DNA of 32,910 bases from Bacteroidales bacterium (lineage in GTDB: Bacteria; Bacteroidota; Bacteroidia; Bacteroidales; UBA4181), in the NCBI GenBank assembly GCA_031273395.1, contig JAISRX010000289.1, forward strand, positions 1 to 32,910. Direction: 5' to 3'. Under the pieces are notes generated by a model, which worked only from the letters and a program-made list of their open reading frames with translations, ran no database searches and was not told the DNA's origin. A program made the position numbers and the translations under genes. Positions 1-7,408 of the stretch are shown here, one piece after another (positions within the stretch are counted from its first letter, which is position 1; each line of letters opens with the position of its first letter).

Positions 1-175
1 GCCTGCAATTTCTTAGCTGAAAAATCGCCAGTCAATCCCTCTTTTTTCAAAATCTTTGCTAAAACCTGCCTCAAAATATTTTTCAATTCGCAAAATTATT
101 GGCTTGCGGATTTAAGGTATAAGCATAAATGTAAAATTAATTTGCGGACGTTTCCTAAGTTGGGGGGGATGATTT
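1..175. other. Left edge, no gene recognised
   Basis: These AT-rich bases lie downstream of the comB-like gene. Both strands are interrupted by stop codons and no stretch resembles a protein or RNA I know. A run of seven G at about 161-168 follows an AT-rich segment. Nothing here is supported beyond being intergenic sequence. Confidence 0.5.
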
Positions 176-883
176 TCAATTCCTGATTAGCGCTCCGTCC
201 CTGTACACCGGCACGATGTCCGTCAGGTCGATGGTGTGGCAGTAGGGGATGGTGTCGGCGGCATTGATTTTTCGCAGGCGTTCGTTTTGTGCCGCCTTGC
301 GAATATAGCCCGGCAGGTCGTTTTTTGCCAGCGACCAGAGATCCATTGCCGCCAGAGCGCTGTCGCACTCGGTGGTGAACTGTCCGCCGTCCGTCAGTTT
401 TTGCGCCACGGCACCGGCAAATACCGCATCTTCCAGATTAAAGCGTCCTTTCCATCCGGCGCACAGCAGGAATGCGTCGCGGTTGCCTTCTTCGAGCCAC
501 CGGCACAGGGCGCTGAGGTTGAGGAACGATCCCGCTGCGGCGTTGCGGCACTGCGCGGCAAGATTGATGGTGTGCGTTCCGTTGGTAGTGCTGTACGCAA
601 TGGTTTTGCCCGCCACCAGTGCGCGCGTAAAATATTTCGGAGAATTTCCGATGTCGGCAAAGTCAAGTTTGATCCCGTCGCGTTCGGCAGCGATGAGGTG
701 CCTGCCCGCATGACTTTTCAGTTCTTCGACGGTGCTGACGGGAATTACTCGTTCTGCGCCGTTCATGAAGGCGGTGCAGATGGAGGAGGTAGCCCGCAGT
801 ATGTCGATGGCTACGGCATTGGCGTCGTCGTGCGAATAGGACGGAAACTGTACGGGCGTGAAACAGACGGTGATCCGGTGCAT
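176..883 (-). CDS. comB: 2-phosphosulfolactate phosphatase family protein (ComB-like)
   Basis: The 235-residue protein has the length and motifs of the ComB family, Mg-dependent phosphatases that hydrolyse 2-phosphosulfolactate to sulfolactate in coenzyme M synthesis. Visible family motifs are AIDILRATSSICTAFMNGA near residues 25-43, AERDGIKLDFADIGNSP near 66-82, TTNGT near 98-102, and CAGWKGRFNLEDAVFAG near 141-157. The start is an ATG two bases after the gcvT stop, so the gene is the third and last member of the operon with the PLP enzyme and gcvT. Bacteroidales do not make coenzyme M, so the physiological substrate here is not certain; sulfolactate formation for another sulfonate, or a related phosphatase reaction, is possible. 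Family assignment is confident, function less so. Confidence 0.85.
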   Translation of the reverse strand: MHRITVCFTPVQFPSYSHDDANAVAIDILRATSSICTAFMNGAERVIPVSTVEELKSHAGRHLIAAERDGIKLDFADIGNSPKYFTRALVAGKTIAYSTTNGTHTINLAAQCRNAAAGSFLNLSALCRWLEEGNRDAFLLCAGWKGRFNLEDAVFAGAVAQKLTDGGQFTTECDSALAAMDLWSLAKNDLPGYIRKAAQNERLRKINAADTIPYCHTIDLTDIVPVYRDGALIRN

Positions 884-885
884 TC

Positions 886-1977
886 CTACGGTACAAAGGG
901 CAGTTTCACCACACGGGCTTTCACCGTTTTTTCGCGTATGGAAAGATAGATTTCGGCGCCGGCGCGGGCGTCTTCCGTGGGGACATATCCCATGCCGATG
1001 CCCGTTTTCAGGCAGGGCGACATGGTGCCGGAGGTAACCTGTCCCATCTGCTTTCCCGTTTGGTCGGTAATGGCATAACCGTGGCGCGGGACGCCCCTGT
1101 CGATCATTTCAAAACCTGCCAGCCGACGGCTCACCCCTTCCGTTTTTTGTTTCCACAACAGTTCCCTGTCGATGAAATCCTTTCCGTCGACAAACTTGAC
1201 GAACCGTTCCAGTCCGGCTTCGATGGGCGAAGTGGCGTCGTCAATGTCGTTACCGTAGAGGCAAAATCCCTTTTCTAACCGCAACGTATCGCGGGCAGCC
1301 AAACCTATGGGAAGGATGCCTTCCGCCTTGCCGGCTTCAAACAGCGCGTCCCAGATGCGGATACCGTCTTCGTTGCGGAAATACAGTTCGAATCCTCCGG
1401 CGCCGGTATATCCCGTGGCGGAGATGATCACGTTGTCCGCTCCGGCAAACTCGCCGGTGACAAACGAATAGTACGGGATGCTTTTCAGATCGACGGGGGT
1501 GAGTTGCCGCATCACCTCGATGGCTTTGGGTCCCTGCACCGCAAGCTGGGATATTTTCCCGGAGGCATTTTCCAATTCCGCGCCGCAGCGGTTGTTGGCT
1601 TGCAGCCACTCCCAGTCTTTGACGGTATTGGAAGCATTGACCGCCAGCAGGTATTTCTGCTCTTCGCAGCGATACACCAGAATGTCGTCCGTTATGCCGC
1701 CTTTTCCGTTGGTCAGGCAGGAATACTGCGCTTTCCCTACCGACAGCGCCGAAGCGTCGTTGGTGGTGACGCGCTGAATGAGTTCCAGCGCCCTGTCGCC
1801 CCGTACCCATATTTCGCCCATGTGCGACACGTCAAACACGCCCACGCCGTTCCGCACGGTCAGGTGTTCGCGGTTAATGCCCGAATACTCTATCGGCATG
1901 TTGAAGCCGGCAAAAGGCGACATCCTTGCGCCCAAGCGTTGATGAACGCTTTCAAAAACAGTACTGTTCATCATCAT
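886..1977 (-). CDS. gcvT: Glycine cleavage system T protein (aminomethyltransferase)
   Basis: The 363-residue protein is full length for GcvT, which takes the aminomethyl group from the lipoylated H protein, transfers the one-carbon unit to tetrahydrofolate and releases ammonia in the cytoplasm. It opens with the typical segment [18 protein letters not shown], has the folate-domain signature [10 protein letters not shown] near residue 51 and [13 protein letters not shown] near 191-203, and a complete C-terminal barrel domain. Three in-frame ATG codons stand in a row at the start. The first overlaps the stop of the upstream PLP enzyme by four bases (ATGA), indicating translational coupling. 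The other glycine-cleavage genes (gcvP, gcvH) are not in the window, so T is encoded apart from its complex partners, as is common in Bacteroidales. Confidence 0.95.
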   Translation of the reverse strand: MMMNSTVFESVHQRLGARMSPFAGFNMPIEYSGINREHLTVRNGVGVFDVSHMGEIWVRGDRALELIQRVTTNDASALSVGKAQYSCLTNGKGGITDDILVYRCEEQKYLLAVNASNTVKDWEWLQANNRCGAELENASGKISQLAVQGPKAIEVMRQLTPVDLKSIPYYSFVTGEFAGADNVIISATGYTGAGGFELYFRNEDGIRIWDALFEAGKAEGILPIGLAARDTLRLEKGFCLYGNDIDDATSPIEAGLERFVKFVDGKDFIDRELLWKQKTEGVSRRLAGFEMIDRGVPRHGYAITDQTGKQMGQVTSGTMSPCLKTGIGMGYVPTEDARAGAEIYLSIREKTVKARVVKLPFVP

Positions 1978-3215
1978 GCCATGCGAACTTTATCGCCGGC
2001 ATATTTGCCGGCAGCCAGTTTTTCCTTTACTTCCGAAAAGGCGTTGAGGGTGTATTCCACGTCGTCCTGCGTATGGACGGCGGTGGGGATCAGGCGGAAC
2101 ATGATCACGTCCTTCGGTACCACCGGATACACTACCACCGAGCAGAAAACGCTGTATTTTTCGCGCAGGTCGAGAATAACGTTGGTGGCTTCCGGCACCT
2201 GTCCCTTCATGAAGACGGGCGTTACAGGAGAATTGGTATTTCCGATGTCGAAGCCGCGCGCGCGCAGTCCCTCTTGCAGCGCCCTTACGATCTTCCACAG
2301 GCGTTCGCGCAGTTCCGGGCGGGTACGCAGCAACTCCAGCCGCTTGATGGCGCCTTCCGTCATCGGCATGGGCAGCGATTTGGCAAAAATCTGGGAGCGC
2401 ATGTTGTAACGCAGGTAGTTGATCACCGTTTCCGGACCTGCCACGAAGCCTCCGATCCCTGCCATAGCTTTGGCGAAAGTGCCGAAATACAGGTCTATGC
2501 CGTTCATCACGCCGAAATGCTCGGACGTTCCCGCGCCGTTTTCGCCCATAGTGCCGAATCCGTGCGCATCGTCCACCAGTATGCGGAAGGAGTACCTGTC
2601 TTTCAGGCGAACCATCTCGTCCAGCCTGCCCAGATCGCCCGACATGCCGAAAACGCCTTCGGTGATCACCAGTATGCCGCCGCCCGTTTCTTCCGTCACT
2701 TTGGCAGCGCGCTGCAACTGCTTGTCGAGATCGTTCATGTCGTTGTGCGCATACCGGAAACGCTTGCCGATGTGCAGCCTCATGCCGTCCATGATGCAGG
2801 CGTGACATTCGGCGTCATAGACAATCACGTCGTGGCGGTTCACCAGATTGTCGATAATGGAAATCATCCCCTGATAACCGTAGTTCAACAGATAGGCGTC
2901 CTCTTTTTTTTCAAATTCGGCAAGCTGCTGTTCCAGCTTTTCGTGCAGGGCGGTTTGTCCCGACATCATCCGCGCGCCCATCGGGTAACCCAGTCCCCAG
3001 CGCGTTGCCGACTCGCCGTCAATCCTGCGGACTTCCGGATGATTGGCAAGCCCTATATAATTGTTCAAACTCCACACCAGCACCTCCTTGCCCCTGAACT
3101 TCATGTGTGCGCCTATTTCGCCTTCCAGTTTCGGAAACATGAAATATCCGTGTGCGTCTTTGCGATACTGTCCCAACGGACCTTCGCTCCTGCTTATCTT
3201 ATCAAAAATATCCAC
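1974..3215 (-). CDS. PLP-dependent alpha-oxoamine synthase family protein (serine palmitoyltransferase / KBL-like)
   Basis: This is a fold-type I PLP enzyme of the family that condenses an amino acid with an acyl thioester (8-amino-7-oxononanoate synthase, 2-amino-3-ketobutyrate CoA ligase, serine palmitoyltransferase). The Schiff-base lysine is in [13 protein letters not shown] (Lys about 249), the aspartate and histidine of the cofactor site in [10 protein letters not shown] (about 214-223), and the glycine-rich segment [10 protein letters not shown] precedes them. I place the start at a GTG (3213-3215), giving 413 residues and an N-terminus VDIFDKI as in Bacteroidota relatives. A longer reading from an ATG at 3260 would run through the likely promoter (TACATTTG at 3247-3240). 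It is first in the operon with gcvT and the ComB-like gene. The exact substrate cannot be read from sequence; serine, glycine or cysteate are all conceivable. Confidence 0.85.
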   Translation of the reverse strand: MDIFDKISRSEGPLGQYRKDAHGYFMFPKLEGEIGAHMKFRGKEVLVWSLNNYIGLANHPEVRRIDGESATRWGLGYPMGARMMSGQTALHEKLEQQLAEFEKKEDAYLLNYGYQGMISIIDNLVNRHDVIVYDAECHACIMDGMRLHIGKRFRYAHNDMNDLDKQLQRAAKVTEETGGGILVITEGVFGMSGDLGRLDEMVRLKDRYSFRILVDDAHGFGTMGENGAGTSEHFGVMNGIDLYFGTFAKAMAGIGGFVAGPETVINYLRYNMRSQIFAKSLPMPMTEGAIKRLELLRTRPELRERLWKIVRALQEGLRARGFDIGNTNSPVTPVFMKGQVPEATNVILDLREKYSVFCSVVVYPVVPKDVIMFRLIPTAVHTQDDVEYTLNAFSEVKEKLAAGKYAGDKVRMA

Positions 3216-3239
3216 CGTTTTAATTTTAAAAATAAGTTG

Positions 3240-3247
3240 CAAATGTA
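3240..3247 (-). promoter_or_regulatory. Candidate Bacteroidota -7 box for the PLP enzyme-gcvT-comB operon
   Basis: On the minus strand TACATTTG matches TAnnTTTG exactly and lies 24 bases before the GTG start I chose. No clear TTG box stands 19-20 bases upstream, so only half of the promoter is visible. It is back to back with the proB box at 3268-3275. Confidence 0.45.
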
Positions 3248-3267
3248 CGGTATTTTTCAATAATTTC

Positions 3268-3275
3268 TACCTTTG
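3268..3275 (+). promoter_or_regulatory. Candidate Bacteroidota -7 box for proB
   Basis: TACCTTTG fits TAnnTTTG exactly and is 35 bases before the proB ATG. The upstream TTG-type box is not obvious at the usual spacing. The two divergent promoters of this short intergenic region lie within about 40 bases, so the polymerases could interfere with each other. Confidence 0.45.
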
Positions 3276-3310
3276 TCCGAAAAAATGAAGATAACATACC
3301 ATATATTATT

Positions 3311-4390
3311 ATGTATAAACGCATCACATTGAAGATAGGTTCCAACGTGCTTGCCTTGCCCGGCGGTCATCCCAACGAGCCGCGCATGGCGCTGCTGGCA
3401 GAGCAGATAGTGGCATTGCGCAGCAGGGGGATGGAGGTGTTGCTGGTGTCGTCGGGAGCGGTGGCTTCCGGGCGCAGGATGATTGAGACGCCGAAAGCCG
3501 GCGACGCTGTTTCGTGCAGGCAATTGTGGGCTGCCGTCGGGCAGGTGCATCTCATCGGGAAGTACTGCGAACTGTTTGCCATGCACCACACCCTGTGCGC
3601 GCAGGTGCTGGCAACCAAGGAAGACTTTCGCGACAGACGTCATTTTCTCAACATGCGCAACTGCCTGGAAACGCTCCTGCGCAACAGCGTATTGCCCATC
3701 ATCAACGAAAACGACGTGGTGTCGGTCACCGAACTGATGTTTACCGACAACGACGAACTCTCCGGGCTGATTGCCGACATGACCGGCAGCGACGCGCTGA
3801 TCATTCTCACCAACGTGGACGGGATATACGACGGGCATCCCTCCGATCCCCGCTCGAAGGTGATTCCGCTGATAGAACCGGAAAACGCGGCGGCATGCAG
3901 GGCGATTGCTCCCGTCAAGTCCGATTTCGGGCGCGGAGGAATGGTCACCAAGTTTTCCATCGCCAAAAAGGTAGCCGCTTCGGGAACGCCCGTACACATT
4001 GCCAACGGCTTTACCGACCACATTCTCCTGCACATCGCAGAGCAGAAAGCCGGAACGCTGCAAACCGTGTTCGCGCCCGGACGCAAAGCCACCCCCTTCA
4101 AGAAATGGCTGGCACATTCGGACGGGGAGGTCAAGGGAGCGGTAAGGATCAACCGGGGCGCCGCCGAGAGACTGCTCGGAAGTCAGGCGGCAAGTCTGCT
4201 GCCGGTGGGCGTCACCCGCGTCGATGGGGACTTCCGCAGCGGCGACATCATCCGCGTGACGGACGAACAGGGAAACCTCATCGGATGGGGACGGACGGAG
4301 TACAACGCCGACGCCGCACGCAAAAAAGCCGGCGAACGGAACAACAAGCCGCTGATCCGTTACGATTATCTTTACCTGAAACAGGAATAG
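3311..4390 (+). CDS. proB: Glutamate 5-kinase
   Basis: The 359-residue protein catalyses the first step of proline synthesis, ATP-dependent phosphorylation of glutamate to gamma-glutamyl phosphate. The amino acid kinase domain occupies residues 1 to about 255: the phosphate loop KIGSNVL (8-14), VSSGAVASGR (46-55), the glutamate-binding NENDVVS (about 133-139), FTDNDELSGLIA (about 144-155) and GRGGMVTKF (about 207-215) are all present. Residues from about 270 to 350 form a PUA domain, so this is the long, E. coli-like form. The ATG at 3311 gives the expected N-terminus. The usual partner proA (gamma-glutamyl phosphate reductase) does not follow; an HD-domain gene does, 24 bases downstream on the same strand. 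Confidence 0.95.
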   Translation: MYKRITLKIGSNVLALPGGHPNEPRMALLAEQIVALRSRGMEVLLVSSGAVASGRRMIETPKAGDAVSCRQLWAAVGQVHLIGKYCELFAMHHTLCAQVLATKEDFRDRRHFLNMRNCLETLLRNSVLPIINENDVVSVTELMFTDNDELSGLIADMTGSDALIILTNVDGIYDGHPSDPRSKVIPLIEPENAAACRAIAPVKSDFGRGGMVTKFSIAKKVAASGTPVHIANGFTDHILLHIAEQKAGTLQTVFAPGRKATPFKKWLAHSDGEVKGAVRINRGAAERLLGSQAASLLPVGVTRVDGDFRSGDIIRVTDEQGNLIGWGRTEYNADAARKKAGERNNKPLIRYDYLYLKQE

Positions 4391-4414
4391 CTACCCAACA
4401 AATATCACCCGCCC

Positions 4415-5659
4415 ATGTTCCCCGACAACAACAAAAGAAAGATTGTAAACGACCCCGTGTACGGGTTCATCAACATACCCAGCCCCATCCTGTACGACCT
4501 GATGGAGCATCCCTGTTTTCAGCGACTGCGCCGCATCAGGCAACTCGGCTTGACCTGCATGGTGTATCCCGGAGCCAACCACACCCGCTTTCAACACGCC
4601 CTGGGCGCCATGCACCTGATGGAAGAAGCCATCAAGACGCTTCGGGCAAAGGGGATTGACATCGACGAACAGGAAGCCGAAGCCGCCCTGATTGCCATTC
4701 TCCTGCACGACGTCGGTCACGGTCCCTGTTCCCATGCACTGGAACGGGTGGTGATAGAGCATGTGCCGCACGAGACGCTTTCGCTGCTCTTCATGCGGCA
4801 ACTCAACCGCGAGTTTGGCGGGAAGCTCGACATGGCGATCGAGATATTTCAAAAACGGCATCCCAAAAAATTCCTGTGCCGGCTGGTTTCCGGGCAGTTG
4901 GACGTGGACAGGCTGGATTACCTCCGCCGCGACAGCTTTTTCACCGGCGTCACCGAAGGCGTGATCGGCTCAGACCGAATCATCAAGATGCTGCACGTGC
5001 ATGGCGACGAACTGGTGATTGAAGCCAAGGGCGTCTATTCCATCGAAAAGTTCCTGCTGGCGCGCCGACTGATGTACTGGCAGGTGTATCTGCACAAGAC
5101 GGTGATTGCCGCCGACCGGCTGCTGCTGAGCATCCTGCAAAGGGCGAAGCAGTTGATACGGTCGGGCGAAGAACTGCCCGGCATGCCCGCCCTGCTGTTT
5201 TTTCTCCGGGAATTTACCCCCGCCGATCTCCGCCTCCGGACGGAGGAAACACTGGCACAGTACGCCATGCTGGACGACGCCGACATTACAGTTGCCCTGA
5301 AAATGTGGGCCGCCCACGGCGACGCCGTCCTGTCGCGCCTGTCCTCCAACCTGCTCAACAGGGAACTGTTTCGCATCGAAATCAGGAACGAACCCTTTGA
5401 CGGCAGCCGCATTGAAGACCTCCGCCGGCAGGTTGCCCTGTTGTATGGCTACAGCGAAGAGGAAGCCGCCTTTTTCGTCTGTACGGGAAGCCTGTCCAAC
5501 CACGCATACAACAGCAGCCTGCCCGAGGAGAGCATTCTGGTGATGCAGGACGGAAAACCGGTGGACATCACCGAAGCTTCCGATCTGGAAAACCTCTTCG
5601 GCATGTCGAAAGTGACGGAGAAATATTTCCTGTGCTATCCGAAGGAAACCGGCAGGTGA
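4415..5659 (+). CDS. HD-domain phosphohydrolase (dGTPase/SAMHD1-like)
   Basis: The 414-residue cytoplasmic protein carries an HD metal-dependent phosphohydrolase domain of the dNTPase type. The first metal histidine is in NHTRFQHALG (residues 55-64), the HD pair in LLHDVGHGPCSHALE (97-111, His98-Asp99), and the distal aspartate motif in GQLDVDRLDYLRRD (about residues 157-170), which is characteristic of dGTPase and SAMHD1 relatives. The protein starts with the family opening VNDPVYGFI. Homologues are common in Bacteroidota, and the usual inference is nucleotide hydrolysis, but the actual substrate is not established by sequence. It follows proB by 24 bases and may be co-transcribed. Its 3' end overlaps the convergent radical SAM gene by 25 bases. 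Confidence 0.88.
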   Translation: MFPDNNKRKIVNDPVYGFINIPSPILYDLMEHPCFQRLRRIRQLGLTCMVYPGANHTRFQHALGAMHLMEEAIKTLRAKGIDIDEQEAEAALIAILLHDVGHGPCSHALERVVIEHVPHETLSLLFMRQLNREFGGKLDMAIEIFQKRHPKKFLCRLVSGQLDVDRLDYLRRDSFFTGVTEGVIGSDRIIKMLHVHGDELVIEAKGVYSIEKFLLARRLMYWQVYLHKTVIAADRLLLSILQRAKQLIRSGEELPGMPALLFFLREFTPADLRLRTEETLAQYAMLDDADITVALKMWAAHGDAVLSRLSSNLLNRELFRIEIRNEPFDGSRIEDLRRQVALLYGYSEEEAAFFVCTGSLSNHAYNSSLPEESILVMQDGKPVDITEASDLENLFGMSKVTEKYFLCYPKETGR

Positions 5660-6558
5660 AAATGGGGACGGAAACGCTGCGAACTCTCCAAATCCTGCGT
5701 CCAGCCTCTGCTGAACCCAAGTTCGTGAAACGCCTCGACCACCCGCGCGTACTCCTCCGCGTACAGCGTGCGGTTCAGCGAGGGAAATCCCTCCACGGGA
5801 AACGGCGGAAAATACTGCGACATCAGCGATACATGCACGGAGACGGACAGTTCGCGGGCAATGGTACGCAGGACTTCCACGCTCTGTTCCGCAAAGCCGG
5901 GCAGCACCAGATGCCGGATGATCAAGCCCGATTCGGCAAGCCCCGCATCGTCCAGCCACAGCGGAGATCCCTTTTGACGGTACATCTCCCCGATGGCGTC
6001 CAGCGCGGCGCGCGGATAGCCGGCAACGCCCGACAGCCGGCGAGCCAGCGCTTCGTCGGCATACTTGAAGTCGGGCAGATAGACGTCCACCTTCCCCTCC
6101 AGCAGTCGCAGCGTTTCGGGACGTTCGTACCCGTTGCTGTTGTACACGAACACCGGGCGGGCGCCCCGTCGCCGGATGCAGTCCACGATCGCCGCAACGC
6201 ACGGCGCATGGTGCGAAGGGGAAACAAAGCCCACGCGGTTCTCGCACGAGGGCAACACGCGCATGATCTCCTCGGCGGTTTCCTCCACGCTCATTTCCCG
6301 CGCGGGAACCGCTCCCGTGTTGCGGCTGATTTCGTGATTCTGGCAGTAAATGCACTGCATGTTGCAGCGGGCGAAAAAAACGTTGCAGATGCCCCGCTGC
6401 CCGCTGATGACCGGCTCTTCGCCCCGGTGACGGCAAACGGAAGCAACCGTGCAGGACGCACCCGATCCGCACCGACCGGCAGGGGCAACGCTGCGGTTGA
6501 CGCCGCAGGTATGGGGACACAGGCGACAGCTGCGGTTATATGATGGATACGGGGACAT
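5635..6558 (-). CDS. Radical SAM protein of the PflX / pyruvate formate-lyase activating enzyme-like group
   Basis: The 307-residue protein has the radical SAM cluster motif CNMQCIYCQN (Cys65, Cys69, Cys72) that binds the 4Fe-4S cluster cleaving S-adenosylmethionine. The N-terminus holds a second cysteine group, CRLCPHTCGVNR and further Cys30, Cys36 and Cys43, typical of the PflX-type proteins (COG1313). Residues RGICNVFFARCNMQ match the family segment before the cluster. The target protein or substrate of this group is unknown; it is often annotated as an activating enzyme, but no glycyl radical enzyme lies nearby. The ATG at 6558 gives a normal N-terminus. The 3' end overlaps the HD-domain gene tail to tail, so transcription of the two converges. 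Confidence 0.85.
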   Translation of the reverse strand: MSPYPSYNRSCRLCPHTCGVNRSVAPAGRCGSGASCTVASVCRHRGEEPVISGQRGICNVFFARCNMQCIYCQNHEISRNTGAVPAREMSVEETAEEIMRVLPSCENRVGFVSPSHHAPCVAAIVDCIRRRGARPVFVYNSNGYERPETLRLLEGKVDVYLPDFKYADEALARRLSGVAGYPRAALDAIGEMYRQKGSPLWLDDAGLAESGLIIRHLVLPGFAEQSVEVLRTIARELSVSVHVSLMSQYFPPFPVEGFPSLNRTLYAEEYARVVEAFHELGFSRGWTQDLESSQRFRPHFHLPVSFG

Positions 6559-6622
6559 GGAATACTTGCAGATAACTTGTGAGGCGTAAAAAATTGTCGG
6601 GCTTTATGCAACCGACCCGTCG

Positions 6623-6695
6623 AGCGGAAAACGAGGTTCGAACTCGCGACCCTCAGCTTGGGAAGCTGATGCTCTACCGACTGAGCTATTTCCGC
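6623..6695 (-). tRNA. tRNA-Gly (anticodon CCC)
   Basis: The 73-base minus-strand sequence folds into a full cloverleaf: acceptor stem GCGGAAA/TTTCCGC, D arm GCTC...GAGC, anticodon stem TCAGC/GCTGA with loop TTCCCAA (anticodon CCC), and T arm GCGAG TTCGAAC CTCGT. The discriminator base is T and CCA is not encoded. It has its own well-matched promoter immediately upstream and reads glycine GGG codons. Confidence 0.95.
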
Positions 6696-6709
6696 TTGTT
6701 TTTGCCCCG

Positions 6710-6740
6710 CAAAGATACGGTGAAGATGGATACGGACAAA
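6710..6740 (-). promoter_or_regulatory. Bacteroidota sigma-type promoter of tRNA-Gly
   Basis: On the minus strand TTTG (6740-6737) is followed after 19 bases by TATCTTTG (6717-6710), an exact match to the Bacteroidota TTTG / TAnnTTTG promoter. The tRNA begins 15 bases further on. The long A/T runs at 6740-6770 lie just upstream and may act as an AT-rich upstream element. Confidence 0.75.
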
Positions 6741-6869
6741 TTTTTTTTGATTTTTTTTTTGCAACCAAAAAATGTTTGTCTCTGTTGCGATATTATCCGT
6801 GGACATGTATCCCGTATCCTGTAGTGCAAGTCGCGCACGGGATGACACTTTCTGCTGCGGCATATCCAA

Positions 6870-6893
6870 GGGCAGTCCCGTGCGGGACTGCCC
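6870..6893. repeat. Palindrome, 24 bp
   Basis: GGGCAGTCCCG and its exact inverse CGGGACTGCCC are separated by TG. It is the first of several hairpins in the gene-free stretch 6696-7408, which contains no credible coding sequence. Confidence 0.8.
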
Positions 6894-6914
6894 TGCCACC
6901 TTCCCCTTGCCGCC

Positions 6915-6942
6915 GTAGAGACGGGGCGCGCCCCGTCTCTAC
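6915..6942. repeat. Perfect 28-bp palindrome, GTAGAGACG-armed
   Basis: GTAGAGACGGGGCG is followed directly by its inverse complement. The outer arms GTAGAGACG/CGTCTCTAC recur around a different core at 26105-26132, so this is one member of a palindromic repeat family in this genome rather than a chance hairpin. Confidence 0.85.
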
Positions 6943-6954
6943 ATTACCGCGACC

Positions 6955-7022
6955 GTAGGGGCAGGTTTTGCGCCTGCCCTCAATAAAAACGACACAAAGG
7001 CGGATGCAAGACCCGCCCCTAC
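6955..7022. repeat. 68-bp element with GTAGGGGC inverted ends
   Basis: The segment opens with GTAGGGGCAGGT and closes with ACCCGCCCCTAC, near-perfect terminal inverted repeats. The left half also folds on itself (GGGCAGG/CCTGCCC). It has the look of a small non-autonomous palindromic element. It starts 12 bases after the preceding palindrome. Confidence 0.65.
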
Positions 7023-7033
7023 ACTGTCCCTGC

Positions 7034-7049
7034 AAACCCTGACAGGTTT
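7034..7049. repeat. Short inverted repeat AAACC..GGTTT
   Basis: AAACC and GGTTT flank a six-base loop. It belongs to the same cluster of hairpins. A similar CCTGACA...CAGGT hairpin occurs at 16872-16888. Confidence 0.45.
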
Positions 7050-7076
7050 AGTGTACAGCCCCGTTAGGGCGAAATG

Positions 7077-7105
7077 TGCATCACCGGAGGTGAAGCGCAG
7101 CGCCA
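7077..7105 (+). repeat. Diverged copy of the GCATCACC dispersed repeat
   Basis: GTGCATCACCGGAGGTGAAG followed by CGCAGCGCC resembles the better conserved copies at 13664 and 32622, with several changes. Short open frames that cross these repeats here and at the other copies share translated similarity only because the repeat is shared. Confidence 0.5.
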
Positions 7106-7156
7106 TCTCCGAAAGAGGTATCCCTCCGATCCGGCAAATCCCGCACGGACAACATG

Positions 7157-7262
7157 CCGGTAGAAGAACCGCTGTGACCGGCAAAGAAAATCCCGCAGGG
7201 ACAGGTACATTCTCTGCCTGCATATTGTCATTTGGTACGAATAGCGCCTCAAAAAAAGAATT
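7157..7262 (-). repeat. Dispersed repeat family 1, copy A
   Basis: Read on the minus strand this 106-base segment aligns without gaps to 25974-26078 on the plus strand, with about 12 differences by my count (near 89 percent identity). It begins with a run of T followed by GAGGCGCTAT and ends in GGTCACAGCGGTT and a CTACCGGC tail. The first 18 bases are also present at 32574-32591. It forms the right border of the repeat-rich region just before the glycosyltransferase genes. Confidence 0.85.
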
Positions 7263-7272
7263 AACCAAAAAA

Positions 7273-7303
7273 TTGGAAACCATTAAAAAAATGTATATCA
7301 TTG
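7273..7303 (+). promoter_or_regulatory. Candidate promoter of the glycosyltransferase cluster
   Basis: TTG (7273-7275) is followed after 20 bases by TATCATTG (7296-7303), one mismatch from TAnnTTTG. It lies about 100 bases before the first glycosyltransferase start and directly after repeat copy A. The match is imperfect and the region is AT-rich, so the call is tentative. Confidence 0.4.
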
Positions 7304-7408
7304 CACTTTCTTTTGAACATATAATAATAATGTATGCGAATGGGAAAATACCGGCAGTGATAAAGGTAGCTTCAATCCCATCGTCATCATATCGTAAAAC
7401 ATCATCAA

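Noticed and set aside
236-949. Open frame of 237 codons on the plus strand across the comB-like gene
   Set aside because: It is antisense to comB, lacks any recognisable motif and arises from the G/C-rich third positions of the real gene.
1926-3263. Open frame of 445 codons on the plus strand
   Set aside because: It is a shadow of the PLP enzyme on the opposite strand, which has all family motifs; the plus-strand translation resembles nothing.
3514-4659. Open frame of 381 codons inside and beyond proB
   Set aside because: It overlaps proB in another frame, is full of Arg and Gln typical of shifted G/C-rich codons, and crosses the proB stop and the next gene's start.
4970-6520. Open frame of 516 codons on the minus strand
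   Set aside because: It runs through both the HD-domain gene (antisense) and the radical SAM gene in a wrong frame; the real genes explain the region.
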